DNA of 64,000 bases from Catenuloplanes niger (GTDB lineage Bacteria; Actinomycetota; Actinomycetes; Mycobacteriales; Micromonosporaceae), in NCBI RefSeq assembly GCF_031458255.1, contig NZ_JAVDYC010000001.1, forward strand, positions 5,279,001-5,343,000, read 5' to 3'. Positions 51,059 to 60,718 of this stretch are shown here, in pieces; position 1 is the first letter of the stretch, and every line of letters begins with the position of its first letter. The position numbers were made by a program, and so were the translations under genes. The notes under the pieces are model-generated. The model was not told the DNA's origin, did not search any database, and was given only the letters and a program-made list of their open reading frames with translations.

Positions 51059-54000
51059 ATGAGTACGGTGCTGTTCCGGCGGCCACCGCGGCGGCAGGGA
51101 CCACAGCTGCCCAGGGGTGAGGTGCTCCTGGAGTCGCCGCCCGAGCTGCCGGAGGAGCTGCCCAAGGGCCTCGGCCAGCTGATGATGATCCTGCCGATGC
51201 TCTGCGGCGTGGGCGCGATGGCGTTCCTCTACGCGGGGCGTCAGGGCGGGACCCTGATGTGGGTGGCGGGTGGCCTGTTCGGCGTCTCGATGCTCGGCAT
51301 GGCGGTCGGCCAGCTCGGCGGCAACAACGACAAGGCCGAGCTGAACGCGGACCGCCGGGACTACATGCGGTACCTGGCGCAGGTGCGCAAGCGGACCCGG
51401 CGCGCGGCCGAGCAGCAGCGGGCCGCGACCACCTGGAAGCACCCGGAGTCGGACGCGCTCTTCTCGTTCGCGGCGTCCCGGCGGATGTGGGAACGGCGGG
51501 TCACCGAGGACGACTTCGGCGAGGTCCGGGTCGCGCTCGGCCCGCAGCAGCTGGCCGTGCAGATCGTCACGCCGGAGACGAAGCCGGTCGAGGACCTGGA
51601 GCCGATGTCCGCGATCGCGCTGCGCCGGTTCGTCAAGTCCCACTCGGTGGTGCCGGACCTGCCGATCGCGCTGTCCATCCGCGCGTTCAGCCGGATCGTG
51701 CTGCGCGGTGACCGGGAGCCGACGCTGGGCCTGACCCGCGCGATGATCGGTCAGCTGGCCACGTTCCAGGCACCGGACGACCTGATGATCGCCGTGGTGG
51801 CCGCGCCGGACCGGGCCGCGAGCTGGGACTGGACCAAGTGGCTGCCGCACGCGCAGCACCCGCGCCGCAACGACGCCGCCGGGTCCCGGCGGATGGTGTT
51901 CAGCACGCTGCTCGCGGCCGAGCAGATGCTGGCCGAGGAGCTGGCCAGCCGGCCCCGGTTCAGCCCGGACGCGAAGCCGTTGACCTCGCTGCCGCACGTG
52001 CTGATCGTGCTGGACGGCGGTGAGGTGTCGGCGAACTGCCAGCTGTACGGCCAGGCGCTGCTCGGCACCACCGTGGTCGACCTGTCCGGTGCGGTGCCCC
52101 GGGATGCCGGCCGCTGGCTGCTCTGCCTGGACGTGTCGGCCGACTCGGTCGAGGTGTTCCGCGGCAAGTCGAGCACGCACCTGGGCAAGCCGGACCGGCT
52201 GACCCTGGTGCAGGCGGAGGCGCTGGCCCGGCAGTTGTCGCCGTACCGGCTGTCCCAGCAGAGCGCGGCCACGTCGGAGGAGCCGCTGGCCCGCAGCATG
52301 GAACTGCCGGACCTGCTCGGCATCGGCGACGCCGCGGGCGTGGACGTGAACCAGACGTGGCGGGAGCGCCCGCACCGGGACCGGCTGCGGATCCCGGTGG
52401 GGCTCGGCCCGGACGGCAACGTGGTGGAGCTGGACTTCAAGGAGTCCGCGCACGAGGGCATGGGCCCGCACGGCCTGATCATCGGTGCGACCGGTTCCGG
52501 CAAGTCGGAGCTGCTGCGCACGATCGTGGGCGCGCTCGCGGTCACCCACTCGTCGGCGGAGCTGAACTTCGTGCTGGTCGACTTCAAGGGTGGCGCCACG
52601 TTCGCGTCGCTGGACGCGCTGCCGCACACCTCCGCGGTGATCACCAACCTGGAGGACGAGCTCCCGCTGGTCGACCGCATGAAGGACGCGCTGGCCGGTG
52701 AGATGACGCGCCGGCAGGAGGTGCTGCGCGCGGCGGGCAACTACGTGTCCCGGTTCGACTACGAGAAGGCGCGGGCGGCCGGCGAGGAGCTGGACCCGAT
52801 GCCCAGCCTCCTGATCATCTGTGACGAGTTCAGCGAGCTGCTGCAGCAGAAGCCGGACTTCATCGACCTGTTCGTCATGATCGGCCGGCTGGGCCGGTCG
52901 CTCGGCGTGCACCTGCTGCTCGCGTCGCAGCGCCTGGAGGAGGGCAAGCTGCGCGGTCTGGACACGCACCTGTCGTACCGGATCGGTCTGCGCACGTTCT
53001 CCGCGGTCGAGTCCCGGATCGTGCTGGGCGTGCCGGACGCGTACGAGCTGCCGAACGCGCCCGGTCACGGCTACCTCAAGTCGGACACGTCCACCATGCT
53101 GCGGTTCCGCGCCGCGTACGTGTCCGGCCCGTACAAGCCGCCGGGCCGCGCGGTGCGCTCGCAGGCCGTGGTGCAGCGCCAGATCCTCGAGTACGGCACC
53201 GAGTTCGTCCCGGTGCCGGAGATCTCCGAACAGATGATCATGGTTGAGGAGGAGGAAGAGGGCATCGGCCGGCAGCAGAGCATGCTGGACGTGCTGATCG
53301 AGCAGCTGCAGGGCCGCGGCCCGGAGGCGCACAAGGTGTGGCTGGAGCCGCTCGGCGTGCCGCCGACGATCGACGCGATGCTGCCGCCGCTCACCCCGGA
53401 CCCGGTGTACGGCCTGTCGCCGGCCGCCTGGCGGAACGCGGCGAAGCTGATGGTCCCGGTCGGCATCGTCGACCGGCCGTACGAGCAGCGCCGCGACCCG
53501 CTGGTGGCGGACCTGTCCGGCGCGGGCGGCAACGTGGTCATCGTGGGCGGCCCGCGGTCCGGCAAGAGCACGATCCTGCGGTCGCTGCTGATGTCGCTGG
53601 CGGTCACCCACTCGCCGCGCGAGGTGCAGTTCATGTGCCTGGACTTCGGCGGCGGCGCGCTGCGGGCGCTGGACGGCCTGCCGCACCTCTCCGGCGTGGC
53701 GGGCCGCCGCGACGGCGAGGCGGTGCGCCGGACCGTGGCCGAGGTGATGTCGCTGATCGACGAGCGCGAGGCGCGGTTCACCGCGATGGGCATCGACTCG
53801 ATCAGCACGTACCGGCGGCGGCAGGCGAACGGCGAGGTGCCGGACGACCTGTTCGGCGACCTGTTCCTGGTGGTGGACGGCTGGGGCACGCTCCGCGAGG
53901 ACTACGAGGAGCTGGAACAGACGATCATGATGCTGGCCCAGCGCGGTCTGGGCTACGGCGTGCACGTGGTGCTGACCGCGGCCCGCTGGTCCGAGGTCCG

Positions 54001-55009
54001 GATCAAGATGCGCGACCTGCTGGGTACGCGACTGGAGCTGCGCCTCGGCGACGCCAACGAGTCCGAGATCGACCGCAGGGCCGCGGCGAACGTGCCGGAG
54101 CGCTCGCCCGGCCGCGGTCTGACCCGGGACAAGCTGCACTTCCTGGCCGCGATCTCCCGGCTGGACGGCAAGTCGCAGCTGGACGACCTGGCCGAGGCGA
54201 CCGCGTCCGCGGTGGAGCAGATCCGGGCGGCCTGGCCGCACGCACCGGCGCCGAAGGTGCGTCTGCTGCCGCGTCTGCTGCCGGTCGCCGAGCTGAACCG
54301 GATGGTCGACCCGTCGGCGCCCGGCCTGCCGCTCGGCGTCAACGAGGCCAGCCTGGCCCCGGTGCTGCTGGACACGGCCGGTGAGCCGCACCTGGTGATC
54401 TACGGCGACGCGGAGTGCGGCAAGACCAACCTGCTGCGGCTGATCGGCCGGCAGATCACCGAGCGGTTCACACCGGCCCAGGCGCGGATCGTGATCGGTG
54501 ACTACCGGCGCGGCCTGCTCGGCGCGATCGAGGGCGACCACCTGCTCGACTACTCGCCGTCAGGCGAGGTGTTCGCGACGAACATGAAGCAGATCCGGGG
54601 CGCGCTGCAGGCCCGCATCCCCGGCCCGGACGTGACACCGCAGCAGCTGCGGGACCGGTCCTGGTGGCGCGGCCCGGACCTGTACGTACTGGTCGACGAC
54701 TACGACCTGGTGGCCACCGGTGGCAGCAACCCGCTGAGCGCGATCACCGACCTGTTGCCGCAGGCACGGGACATCGGCCTGCACCTGATCCTGGCACGCC
54801 GGGTGGGCGGTGCCGCCCGGGCCGGCTACGAGCAGGTGCTGCAGCGGCTCCGCGAGCTGGACACCCCGACGTTGCTGATGTCCGGCAACAAGGAGGAGGG
54901 CCAGATCGTCGGCAATCTGCGACCAAGCCCACAGCCGCCGGGCCGGGGGACGCTGGTGCGCCGGCGCGACGGACAGAACTTGATCCAAACTGCCTGGACA
55001 GAGCCTTAG
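51059..55009 (+). CDS. eccC: Type VII secretion ATPase EccC (EccCa-EccCb fused)
   Basis: A 1316-residue motor that recognises WXG100 signals and powers export. Two N-terminal helices (~41-58, ~65-83) are followed by three FtsK/SpoIIIE ATPase domains with Walker A at ~476 ('GATGSGKSE'), ~830 ('GGPRSGKST') and ~1116 ('GDAECGKTN'). Walker B of the first is '[12 protein letters not shown]', of the second 'LFLVVDGWG'. ATG 51059 has GGGGAGG upstream. In other ESX systems the two halves are separate genes. Domain 1 has the full acidic Walker B; domain 2 lacks the following Glu, so domain 1 is the likely active one. Confidence 0.96.
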   Translation: MSTVLFRRPPRRQGPQLPRGEVLLESPPELPEELPKGLGQLMMILPMLCGVGAMAFLYAGRQGGTLMWVAGGLFGVSMLGMAVGQLGGNNDKAELNADRRDYMRYLAQVRKRTRRAAEQQRAATTWKHPESDALFSFAASRRMWERRVTEDDFGEVRVALGPQQLAVQIVTPETKPVEDLEPMSAIALRRFVKSHSVVPDLPIALSIRAFSRIVLRGDREPTLGLTRAMIGQLATFQAPDDLMIAVVAAPDRAASWDWTKWLPHAQHPRRNDAAGSRRMVFSTLLAAEQMLAEELASRPRFSPDAKPLTSLPHVLIVLDGGEVSANCQLYGQALLGTTVVDLSGAVPRDAGRWLLCLDVSADSVEVFRGKSSTHLGKPDRLTLVQAEALARQLSPYRLSQQSAATSEEPLARSMELPDLLGIGDAAGVDVNQTWRERPHRDRLRIPVGLGPDGNVVELDFKESAHEGMGPHGLIIGATGSGKSELLRTIVGALAVTHSSAELNFVLVDFKGGATFASLDALPHTSAVITNLEDELPLVDRMKDALAGEMTRRQEVLRAAGNYVSRFDYEKARAAGEELDPMPSLLIICDEFSELLQQKPDFIDLFVMIGRLGRSLGVHLLLASQRLEEGKLRGLDTHLSYRIGLRTFSAVESRIVLGVPDAYELPNAPGHGYLKSDTSTMLRFRAAYVSGPYKPPGRAVRSQAVVQRQILEYGTEFVPVPEISEQMIMVEEEEEGIGRQQSMLDVLIEQLQGRGPEAHKVWLEPLGVPPTIDAMLPPLTPDPVYGLSPAAWRNAAKLMVPVGIVDRPYEQRRDPLVADLSGAGGNVVIVGGPRSGKSTILRSLLMSLAVTHSPREVQFMCLDFGGGALRALDGLPHLSGVAGRRDGEAVRRTVAEVMSLIDEREARFTAMGIDSISTYRRRQANGEVPDDLFGDLFLVVDGWGTLREDYEELEQTIMMLAQRGLGYGVHVVLTAARWSEVRIKMRDLLGTRLELRLGDANESEIDRRAAANVPERSPGRGLTRDKLHFLAAISRLDGKSQLDDLAEATASAVEQIRAAWPHAPAPKVRLLPRLLPVAELNRMVDPSAPGLPLGVNEASLAPVLLDTAGEPHLVIYGDAECGKTNLLRLIGRQITERFTPAQARIVIGDYRRGLLGAIEGDHLLDYSPSGEVFATNMKQIRGALQARIPGPDVTPQQLRDRSWWRGPDLYVLVDDYDLVATGGSNPLSAITDLLPQARDIGLHLILARRVGGAARAGYEQVLQRLRELDTPTLLMSGNKEEGQIVGNLRPSPQPPGRGTLVRRRDGQNLIQTAWTEP

Positions 55010-55020
55010 GAAGACATTTT

Positions 55021-55076
55021 GCCCCGACGGCGAAGTCCGATAAAAACGTCTAAATTGGACATATCGTCGTCGGGGC
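55021..55076. other. Nested inverted repeat between eccC and the WXG100 genes
   Basis: GCCCCGACG (55021-55029) pairs with CGTCGGGGC (55068-55076), and inside it GTCCGAT (55035-55041) with ATTGGAC (55054-55060; one G:U). The A/T-rich loop (AAAAACGTCTAA) is unusual here. It begins 11 bp after the eccC stop; it could be a processing or attenuation site giving more esx mRNA than eccC mRNA. Confidence 0.5.
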
Positions 55077-55210
55077 CCCGGCCATGGCTGTAAGCACTGG
55101 ACCTGGTGCGTTACCGTCAAGGCCAAGTGTCCGTCGGTGGGGTTTCAGACGCCGCCGCGGGGGAGGCGCAGCGACTGGCTGCACTAACGATGACGAAGGG
55201 GTGAGTGACC

Positions 55211-55525
55211 ATGGCGGGCCCGTTCGAGGTCGATCACGCGACACTGCATACCGCTGCGAATGACGTGCGGTCCACGCGGAGTGAGGTCGACGGCGAGCTG
55301 AAGAAGCTCTGGAATGTGGTGGACGACCTGGCCATCGCCTGGCAGGGTTCCGCGTCCACCGGCTTCCAGCAGCTGATGAATCGCTGGTCGGAGGACACCA
55401 ACAAGCTCCAGGAGGCGCTGAACAACATCGCTGACCTGCTGGACAAGTCGGGCACCACGCACCAGGTGAACGATGAGGAGCAGCAGCAGATGCTGAACAA
55501 GTTCCAGTCGGCTCTCAACGGCTGA
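55211..55525 (+). CDS. esxB: WXG100 protein, CFP-10-like
   Basis: A 104-residue WXG100 secretion substrate: two helices around the turn 'AIAWQGSASTGFQQLMNRW' (W-x-G). Start ATG 55211 preferred over GTG 55205. The pair of WXG100 genes after eccC and before the mycosin is the standard ESX order; the heterodimer is the usual cargo. The C-terminus 'EEQQQMLNKFQSALNG' lacks an obvious YxxxD/E export signal, so this one may be recognised otherwise or carried by its partner. Confidence 0.9.
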   Translation: MAGPFEVDHATLHTAANDVRSTRSEVDGELKKLWNVVDDLAIAWQGSASTGFQQLMNRWSEDTNKLQEALNNIADLLDKSGTTHQVNDEEQQQMLNKFQSALNG

Positions 55526-55551
55526 ATCAGCGCGAAGGTAGGAGTGACGTC

Positions 55552-55833
55552 ATGAGCGTTGTGAAAGTTGACTACGCGGTTCTCGAGAGCTCGACGCAGC
55601 AGATCAACTCGATCTCGAAGAGCATCGACGAGAAGCTGGACACGCTGCGGCAGATGCTGCAGAAGCTCCAGTGGGACGGTGAGGACCGGGTCGCCTACGA
55701 GCAGCACCAGGCCTCCTGGGACGCGGCCGTCCGCGACATCAACCAGATCCTGAACGACATCGGTGGCGCCGTCGGCGTCGCCAAGGAGAACTACGTCTCC
55801 ACCGAGATGTCGAACGCCCGCGTCTGGAGCTGA
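55552..55833 (+). CDS. esxA: WXG100 protein, ESAT-6-like
   Basis: A 93-residue WXG100 protein with 'KLQWDGEDRVAYEQHQASWD' (W-x-G) between two helices. GGAG sits about ten bases before ATG 55552. It is 26 bp after the first WXG100 gene. Helix 2 contains 'YVSTEMSNARVW', in which Y...E is spaced by three residues (YxxxE), close to the YxxxD/E export signal. This makes it the better candidate for the export-signal bearer. Confidence 0.9.
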   Translation: MSVVKVDYAVLESSTQQINSISKSIDEKLDTLRQMLQKLQWDGEDRVAYEQHQASWDAAVRDINQILNDIGGAVGVAKENYVSTEMSNARVWS

Positions 55834-55941
55834 CCTCTACGGAGGAGGCCCGGTTCGGTGATCACCGGGCCGGGCCTTTCGGTTCGTGCGGAGGACGCGC
55901 CCTCTGGTCGACGGCGCGTGGAACGACGGGGAAAGGGCTCG

Positions 55942-57261
55942 ATGAGGTTCGCGTCGGCACTGGCCACCGCGATGGTCCTGGGCGGCACCGTCCTGCTGCC
56001 ACCGGGAGCGGCGCAGGCCGCGGCACCGCAGACCATCGGTGAGTACCAGAAGTGGTACTACGACGACTATCTGAAGATCCCGGAGGTGCAGCGGGCCGCC
56101 GGCAGCAAGGGCAAGGGCGTCACGATCGCGCTGATCGACAGCGGGGTGGACACCAGCCGGCCCGACCTGCGGGGCGCCGACCTCAAGGACGGCGGCGGCT
56201 ACGGCAACTCGGGCGCGGGCAAGAGCGGGCTGACGGACGACGGCTTCCACGGCACCGCGATGGCCAGCATCATCGCCGGCCAGGGCACGGGCGACGACAG
56301 GATCAAGGGGATCGCGCCGGAGGCCACGGTGCTGTCCATCTCGGTCGGCAGCGAGAGCCAGGGCAAGACCACCTACTCGGAGGCGATCCGGGCCGCGGTG
56401 GACCAGGGCGCCGACGTGATCAACATGTCGATCACCCGGTACAACAACACCGGCGACCTCACGTACATCAACCCGCTCGACCGCGAGGCCGCGGCGTACG
56501 CGCTCGGCAAGGGCGTGATCATCGTGGCCGGTGCGGGGAACACCGAGCAGACCGGCCCGGTGATCAGCCCGCCGGCCAACATCCCGGGCGTGCTCGCGGT
56601 CACCGGCCTGGACCAGAACGGCGAGTTCTGGACCGGCAGCGCGACCGGCGCGGAGGCCGGCATCGCCGCACCCGCCACGGAGATCTTCGTGGCCCAGCCC
56701 GAGGAGTACGGCACCGACGGGTACGGCCGCAGCAGCGGCACCAGCGCGGCCACCGCGATCGTGTCCGGCGTCGCCGCGCTGGTCAAGGCGAAGCACCCGG
56801 ACCTGGACGCGACGAACCTGATCAACAGGCTGACCGCGACCGCGCGGGACGAGGGCACGCCGGGCCGCGACGCGCAGTACGGCTTCGGCACCATCGACGC
56901 GCTCGCCGCGGTGAGCGCGGACGTGCCGGCGGTGACCGCGAACCCGGTCGGCAACCCGATGGACGGCACCACCGGTGACGCCGCCCCGGCCGCGGACGAC
57001 AGCTCACCGCTCAGCGGCTACCTGTGGATCGCGGTGGCGGTCGCGGTCGCGGTGGTCCTGCTGATCGTGGTCGTCGCGGTGGCCGCGAGCCGTCGCGGAC
57101 GCCCGGCCACTCCCGGCCCCGGCTACGCCGCACCCGGCTACCAGCCGCCACCCGGACACCAGCCGCCACCCGGGTACCAGCCGCCCGGTCCCGGCTATCC
57201 GCCGCCCGGTCAGCAGCCGCCGGGTTATCCGCAGCAGCCACCGCCGCCGGGCTATCGCTGA
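55942..57261 (+). CDS. mycP: Mycosin (S8 subtilisin-like serine protease)
   Basis: A 439-residue membrane-anchored protease. Signal peptide to ~Ala28; catalytic Asp66 ('LIDSGVD'), His103 ('DDGFHGTAMA'), and Ser268 ('SSGTSAATA'), with the oxyanion Asn200 in 'GAGN'. A transmembrane helix lies at ~355-380 and the tail is Pro/Tyr-rich (repeats of PPGYQPP). Mycosins stabilise the ESX complex and trim substrates. It ends an eccC-esx-esx-mycP unit. GGGGAAAGGG precedes ATG 55942. Confidence 0.93.
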   Translation: MRFASALATAMVLGGTVLLPPGAAQAAAPQTIGEYQKWYYDDYLKIPEVQRAAGSKGKGVTIALIDSGVDTSRPDLRGADLKDGGGYGNSGAGKSGLTDDGFHGTAMASIIAGQGTGDDRIKGIAPEATVLSISVGSESQGKTTYSEAIRAAVDQGADVINMSITRYNNTGDLTYINPLDREAAAYALGKGVIIVAGAGNTEQTGPVISPPANIPGVLAVTGLDQNGEFWTGSATGAEAGIAAPATEIFVAQPEEYGTDGYGRSSGTSAATAIVSGVAALVKAKHPDLDATNLINRLTATARDEGTPGRDAQYGFGTIDALAAVSADVPAVTANPVGNPMDGTTGDAAPAADDSSPLSGYLWIAVAVAVAVVLLIVVVAVAASRRGRPATPGPGYAAPGYQPPPGHQPPPGYQPPGPGYPPPGQQPPGYPQQPPPPGYR

Positions 57262-57267
57262 GAGTTC

Positions 57268-57295
57268 GAGGGGTACGGGTCCTCCCGTACCCCTC
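57268..57295. terminator. Bidirectional terminator between the two mycosin genes
   Basis: GAGGGGTACGGG / CCCGTACCCCTC, 12-bp perfect stem with a 4-nt loop, between convergent genes; its last two bases are part of the second mycosin's stop codon. Confidence 0.85.
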
Positions 57296-58484
57296 AGGCG
57301 TTGTTGTGGTCCGGGCGCCAGCCGTTGCGGCGGCCGCGCCGGACCAGCGGCGCACCGGCCAGCAGCGCGACCGCCAGCACCAGCACGATCGCGATCGCCC
57401 ACAGCGCCACCAGCCGGGCCGTGGCCGCCGGATCCGCCGGCTCGCCGACCGGGGTGACGCCGGCCGCCGGGCGCGGCGACTTCTCGCTGAACACCGCCGT
57501 GATCGCCAGGTACGGGTTGACCACGCCGGTGCCGACCTCCTCGTCCCGGCCCAGCGGCGGCGCGTCCGTGGTGGCCAGCAGCCGCTCCCGGACCTCCTTC
57601 GCCGGCATGTCCGGGAAGTACGAGCGGATCAGCGCGACCGTGCCGGAGGCGTACGCGGCGGCGAAGCTGGTGCCGCCCTCGTTCTGGAAGAAGTACTTGT
57701 CACCGGTCGGCGCCGGGCCGAACAGGTTGAAACCGGGCGCCGCGACGTCCACGAACGAGCCCCGCACGGACGAGCCCACGTGCTTGCCGGCCTCGTCGAC
57801 ACCGGCCACGGCCACCACCGTCTCGTACGCCGCCGGGAAGACCGTGCTGCTCTGGCTCTGCCCCTCCTGGAGGTTGCCGGCGGCCGCGACCACCACCACG
57901 TCGCGCTGCTCCGCGTACGCGATGGCGGCCCGCATCGCCTCGGTGTCCTCGGTCTCCAGCGACAGGTTGATGACGTCGACGTCCTGGTCCACCGCGAACT
58001 CGATCGCCTGCGCGATGCGGCCCGGCGCGGACTCGTCGTCGGAGAACCCGATCTCGTCGAGCACCCGCAGCGGCAGGACCGTGGCGTCCGGCGCGATGCC
58101 GGAGAACGCCGCGTCCACGCCGTCGCGGCCGGCGATGATGCCGGCCACCACGGTGCCGTGCCCGGCCAGGTCGCACTGGCCGTCGAAGTCCTGGAAGCCG
58201 AAGTCCCGCCCGGCGACGACCTTGCCGTCCAGCACCGGGTGGTCACCGTTCACGCCGGAATCGATCACCGCGACCGTGATGCCGGCACCGCGGCTGAGCG
58301 GCCAGGCGGTCTCCGGTGCGAGCCGGTCCAGCGCCCAGCCGCGCTGCGCGGGCGGGTCGCTGCCCTCGCCGCCGCCGCAGGGCACGGCGGCGTGGGCGGT
58401 GCCGGGCAGCCCGAGCGGCACGGGCGCGACGAGCAGCGCGGCCAGCGTGAGCCGCGCGAGACGACGGGGGAACGTGAAACTCAC
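57294..58484 (-). CDS. Second mycosin (S8 serine protease), convergent
   Basis: A 396-residue mycosin-type protease with signal peptide ('LARLTLAALLVAPVPLGLPG'), Asp75 ('VIDSGVN'), His109 ('CDLAGHGTVVAG') and Ser273 ('GGTSFAAAYASG'), then a C-terminal helix ('LVALWAIAIVLVLAVALLAG') and a basic tail. GTG 58484 starts it. It has 'CGGGEG...CDLAGH', which could give a disulfide clasp, a mycosin trait. ESX loci usually have one mycosin; this one is on the other strand and clearly different in sequence, so it may process another cargo or be a retained paralogue. Confidence 0.9.
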   Translation of the reverse strand: MSFTFPRRLARLTLAALLVAPVPLGLPGTAHAAVPCGGGEGSDPPAQRGWALDRLAPETAWPLSRGAGITVAVIDSGVNGDHPVLDGKVVAGRDFGFQDFDGQCDLAGHGTVVAGIIAGRDGVDAAFSGIAPDATVLPLRVLDEIGFSDDESAPGRIAQAIEFAVDQDVDVINLSLETEDTEAMRAAIAYAEQRDVVVVAAAGNLQEGQSQSSTVFPAAYETVVAVAGVDEAGKHVGSSVRGSFVDVAAPGFNLFGPAPTGDKYFFQNEGGTSFAAAYASGTVALIRSYFPDMPAKEVRERLLATTDAPPLGRDEEVGTGVVNPYLAITAVFSEKSPRPAAGVTPVGEPADPAATARLVALWAIAIVLVLAVALLAGAPLVRRGRRNGWRPDHNNA

Positions 58485-58622
58485 GGCCCGAGACTATCGG
58501 CTGGTCGCCAGCGCGCACGGACGTGGATGAACACGGTGTTACGGCGTGACGGTAACCACAGCGTAACCGGCATCTGGGACGGCCGGCTCCGACCCTGGCC
58601 GGGGGCCGGACGATGTGGCAGC

Positions 58623-58730
58623 ATGATGGGCGTGACTACCGCCGCGAACCGTGCCGTGACGCTGGGGCTGACGTCCCGCCGTCACGTCGACTACGGCCGC
58701 GTGCGCAGCGCCATCTGTCCGGCCTGCTGA
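58623..58730 (+). CDS. Putative cysteine-responsive leader peptide
   Basis: A 35-codon frame ending 'TSRRHVDYGRVRSAICPAC'. The SRRHVD...RVxSAxC pattern is that of actinobacterial leader peptides before sulfur-assimilation genes, with Cys codons (TGT, TGC) at the end. Translation could sense cysteinyl-tRNA and control the downstream operon by attenuation. Starts at 58626, 58632 or 58656 are also possible. A partner hairpin may be ACGGCGG (58764) with CCGCCGT (58813-58819), around an inner GACG-ATGA-CGTC. Confidence 0.8.
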   Translation: MMGVTTAANRAVTLGLTSRRHVDYGRVRSAICPAC

Positions 58731-58862
58731 CCTCGCCCCGCACCTTTCTGCCTGGGCGTGCATACGGCGGTCCCTGACGATGACGTCGCTGTCCCTGGAT
58801 GATCCGGGGTGGCCGCCGTGCCTGCGCGTCCTTCCACACGAGTTACACCGGAGGACGCCGCG

Positions 58863-60563
58863 ATGGCGGTTAGCACCACACCCACGACCGGCGGCAACGC
58901 CCGCCCCGCCCGCCGCCCGCGCGGTGAGGGCCAATGGGCGCTGGGTCACCGTGAACCGCTGAACCCCAACGAGCGCACGAAGAAGGACGACAACCCGCTC
59001 AACGTCCGCGCCCGGATCGAGAACATCTACGCCCACCGCGGGTTCGACTCGATCGACCCGGCCGACCTGCGCGGCCGGTTCCGCTGGTGGGGGCTCTACA
59101 CGCAGCGCAAGGCCGGCATCGACGGCGGGCGCACCGCCGTGCTGGAGCCGGAGGAGCTCGAGGACAAGTACTTCATGCTCCGCGTCCGGGTGGACGGCGG
59201 TCAGCTCAGCCTCGCCCAGCTGCGGGTGATCGCGGACATCTCCGAGCGGTACGGCCGCGGCAGCGCGGACATCACCGACCGGCAGAACATCCAGCTGCAC
59301 TGGATCCGGGTCGAGGACGTGCCCGCGATCTGGAAGGCGCTGGAGGACGTCGGGCTCTCCACCACCGAGGCGTGCGGCGACTGCCCGCGCGTGGTGATGG
59401 GCAGCCCGGTCGCCGGGGTCTCCGCGGCCGAGGTGATCGACCCGACGCCGGCGATCGACGAGATCGTCGAGCGCTTCATCGGCGACCCGGCGTACTCGAA
59501 CCTGCCGCGCAAGTTCAAGTCGTCGATCTCCTGGCTGGCCGACATGCCGTACGAGGTGAACGACATCTCGTTCCTCGGCGTGGTCCACCCGGAGCACGGC
59601 CCCGGCTTCGACCTCTGGGTCGGCGGCGGCCTCTCGACGAACCCGATGCTGGCCCGGCGCCTCGGCGTCTGGGTGCCGCTGGCCGAGCTGGCCGACGTCT
59701 GGGAGGGCGTGGTCGGCATCTTCCGCGACTACGGCTACCGCCGGCTCCGGCACCGCGCGCGGCTGAAGTTCCTGGTCAACGACTGGGGCGTGGAGAAGTT
59801 CCGCGAGGTGCTGGAGAAGGAGTACCTCGGCCGCGCACTGCTCGACGGCCCGGCGCCGGAGCTGCCGGAGAAGCCGATCGACCACATCGGCGTGCACGCG
59901 CAGGCGGACGGCAACCGGTACGTCGGCGCCGCGCCGGTCGTCGGGCGGACCTCCGGCGAGCAGCTGCGGAAGCTGGCCGACGTGGTCGAGGCGCACGGCA
60001 GCGGCCGGGTGCGGCTGACCGCGTACCAGAAGCTGCTGGTGTTGGACATCGCGCCGGAGAAGGTGGACTCGCTGGTCAGCGGGCTGCGCGAGATCGGCCT
60101 GGAGTCGTTCCCGTCGGTCTGGCGCCGCTCGACCATGGCGTGCACCGGCATCGAGTACTGCAAGCTCGCGATCGTCGAGACCAAGGCCCGCGGCCAGCAG
60201 CTGGTCGAGCGGCTGGAGCAGCGGCTCGGCGACCTCGCGGGCGAGGACATCTCCATCCACATCAACGGCTGCCCGAACGCCTGCGCCCGCACCCAGATCG
60301 CGGACATCGGGCTAAAGGGCCAGCTGGTGATGGGGCCGGAGGGCAAGCAGGTGGAGGGCTTCCAGGTCCACCTCGGCGGCGGACTGGGCATGGCCGAGGG
60401 GCAGAAGGCCGGCTTCGGCCGCAAGCTGCGCGGTCTGAAGACCACCGCGGACGAGCTTCCCGAGTACGTGGAGCGGCTGACCCGGCGCTACCTGGCCGGC
60501 CGCACGGACGGCGAGCGGTTCGCCGACTGGGTCGTGAGGGTCGAGGAGGACGAGCTTCGATGA
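58863..60563 (+). CDS. sir: Ferredoxin-dependent sulfite/nitrite reductase
   Basis: A 566-residue siroheme/[4Fe-4S] reductase. The cluster cysteines are in 'TGIEYC' (here 'CTGIEYCKLA') and 'NGCPNACARTQIADIG'. The ferrochelatase and CysH neighbours indicate that it reduces sulfite to sulfide. ATG 58863 follows GGAGGACGCC; the frame upstream of it is open but not family-like. It opens a four-gene coupled operon and comes 132 bp after the leader peptide. Closest in pattern to the actinobacterial SirA/NirA family, so nitrite remains an alternative substrate. Confidence 0.92.
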   Translation: MAVSTTPTTGGNARPARRPRGEGQWALGHREPLNPNERTKKDDNPLNVRARIENIYAHRGFDSIDPADLRGRFRWWGLYTQRKAGIDGGRTAVLEPEELEDKYFMLRVRVDGGQLSLAQLRVIADISERYGRGSADITDRQNIQLHWIRVEDVPAIWKALEDVGLSTTEACGDCPRVVMGSPVAGVSAAEVIDPTPAIDEIVERFIGDPAYSNLPRKFKSSISWLADMPYEVNDISFLGVVHPEHGPGFDLWVGGGLSTNPMLARRLGVWVPLAELADVWEGVVGIFRDYGYRRLRHRARLKFLVNDWGVEKFREVLEKEYLGRALLDGPAPELPEKPIDHIGVHAQADGNRYVGAAPVVGRTSGEQLRKLADVVEAHGSGRVRLTAYQKLLVLDIAPEKVDSLVSGLREIGLESFPSVWRRSTMACTGIEYCKLAIVETKARGQQLVERLEQRLGDLAGEDISIHINGCPNACARTQIADIGLKGQLVMGPEGKQVEGFQVHLGGGLGMAEGQKAGFGRKLRGLKTTADELPEYVERLTRRYLAGRTDGERFADWVVRVEEDELR

Positions 60564-60718
60564 GCGAACGTGCCGCACCCCTGTACTGCCCGTACTGCGG
60601 GGACGAGGACCTTCGCCCGCACGAGGAGTCGCACGGCGCCTGGGAGTGCCGTTCCTGCGTGCGCGTATTTTCCATCAAGTTCATCGGAATACTCCGAGAG
60701 GCGGTGGAGACCCGATGA
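60560..60718 (+). CDS. Small zinc-ribbon-like protein in the sulfur operon
   Basis: A 52-residue protein with two Cys pairs, 'LYCPYCGDEDLRP' and 'WECRSCVRVF', that could bind zinc or iron. It overlaps both neighbours by four bases (ATGA at 60560 and at 60715). Similar tiny proteins lie between sulfite reductase and cysH in other actinobacteria; a role in electron transfer or as an assembly factor is possible, not shown. Confidence 0.85.
   Translation: MSERAAPLYCPYCGDEDLRPHEESHGAWECRSCVRVFSIKFIGILREAVETR

Noticed and set aside
50921-54541. Minus-strand frame open for ~1200 codons opposite eccC, in frame with eccD
   Set aside because: It is antisense to a clear three-ATPase gene. Long open antisense frames arise from G/C-rich third positions, and the translated sequence is Arg/His/Gln-rich with no family motif. 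The TTG at 50920 with a good ribosome-binding site fits EccD better.
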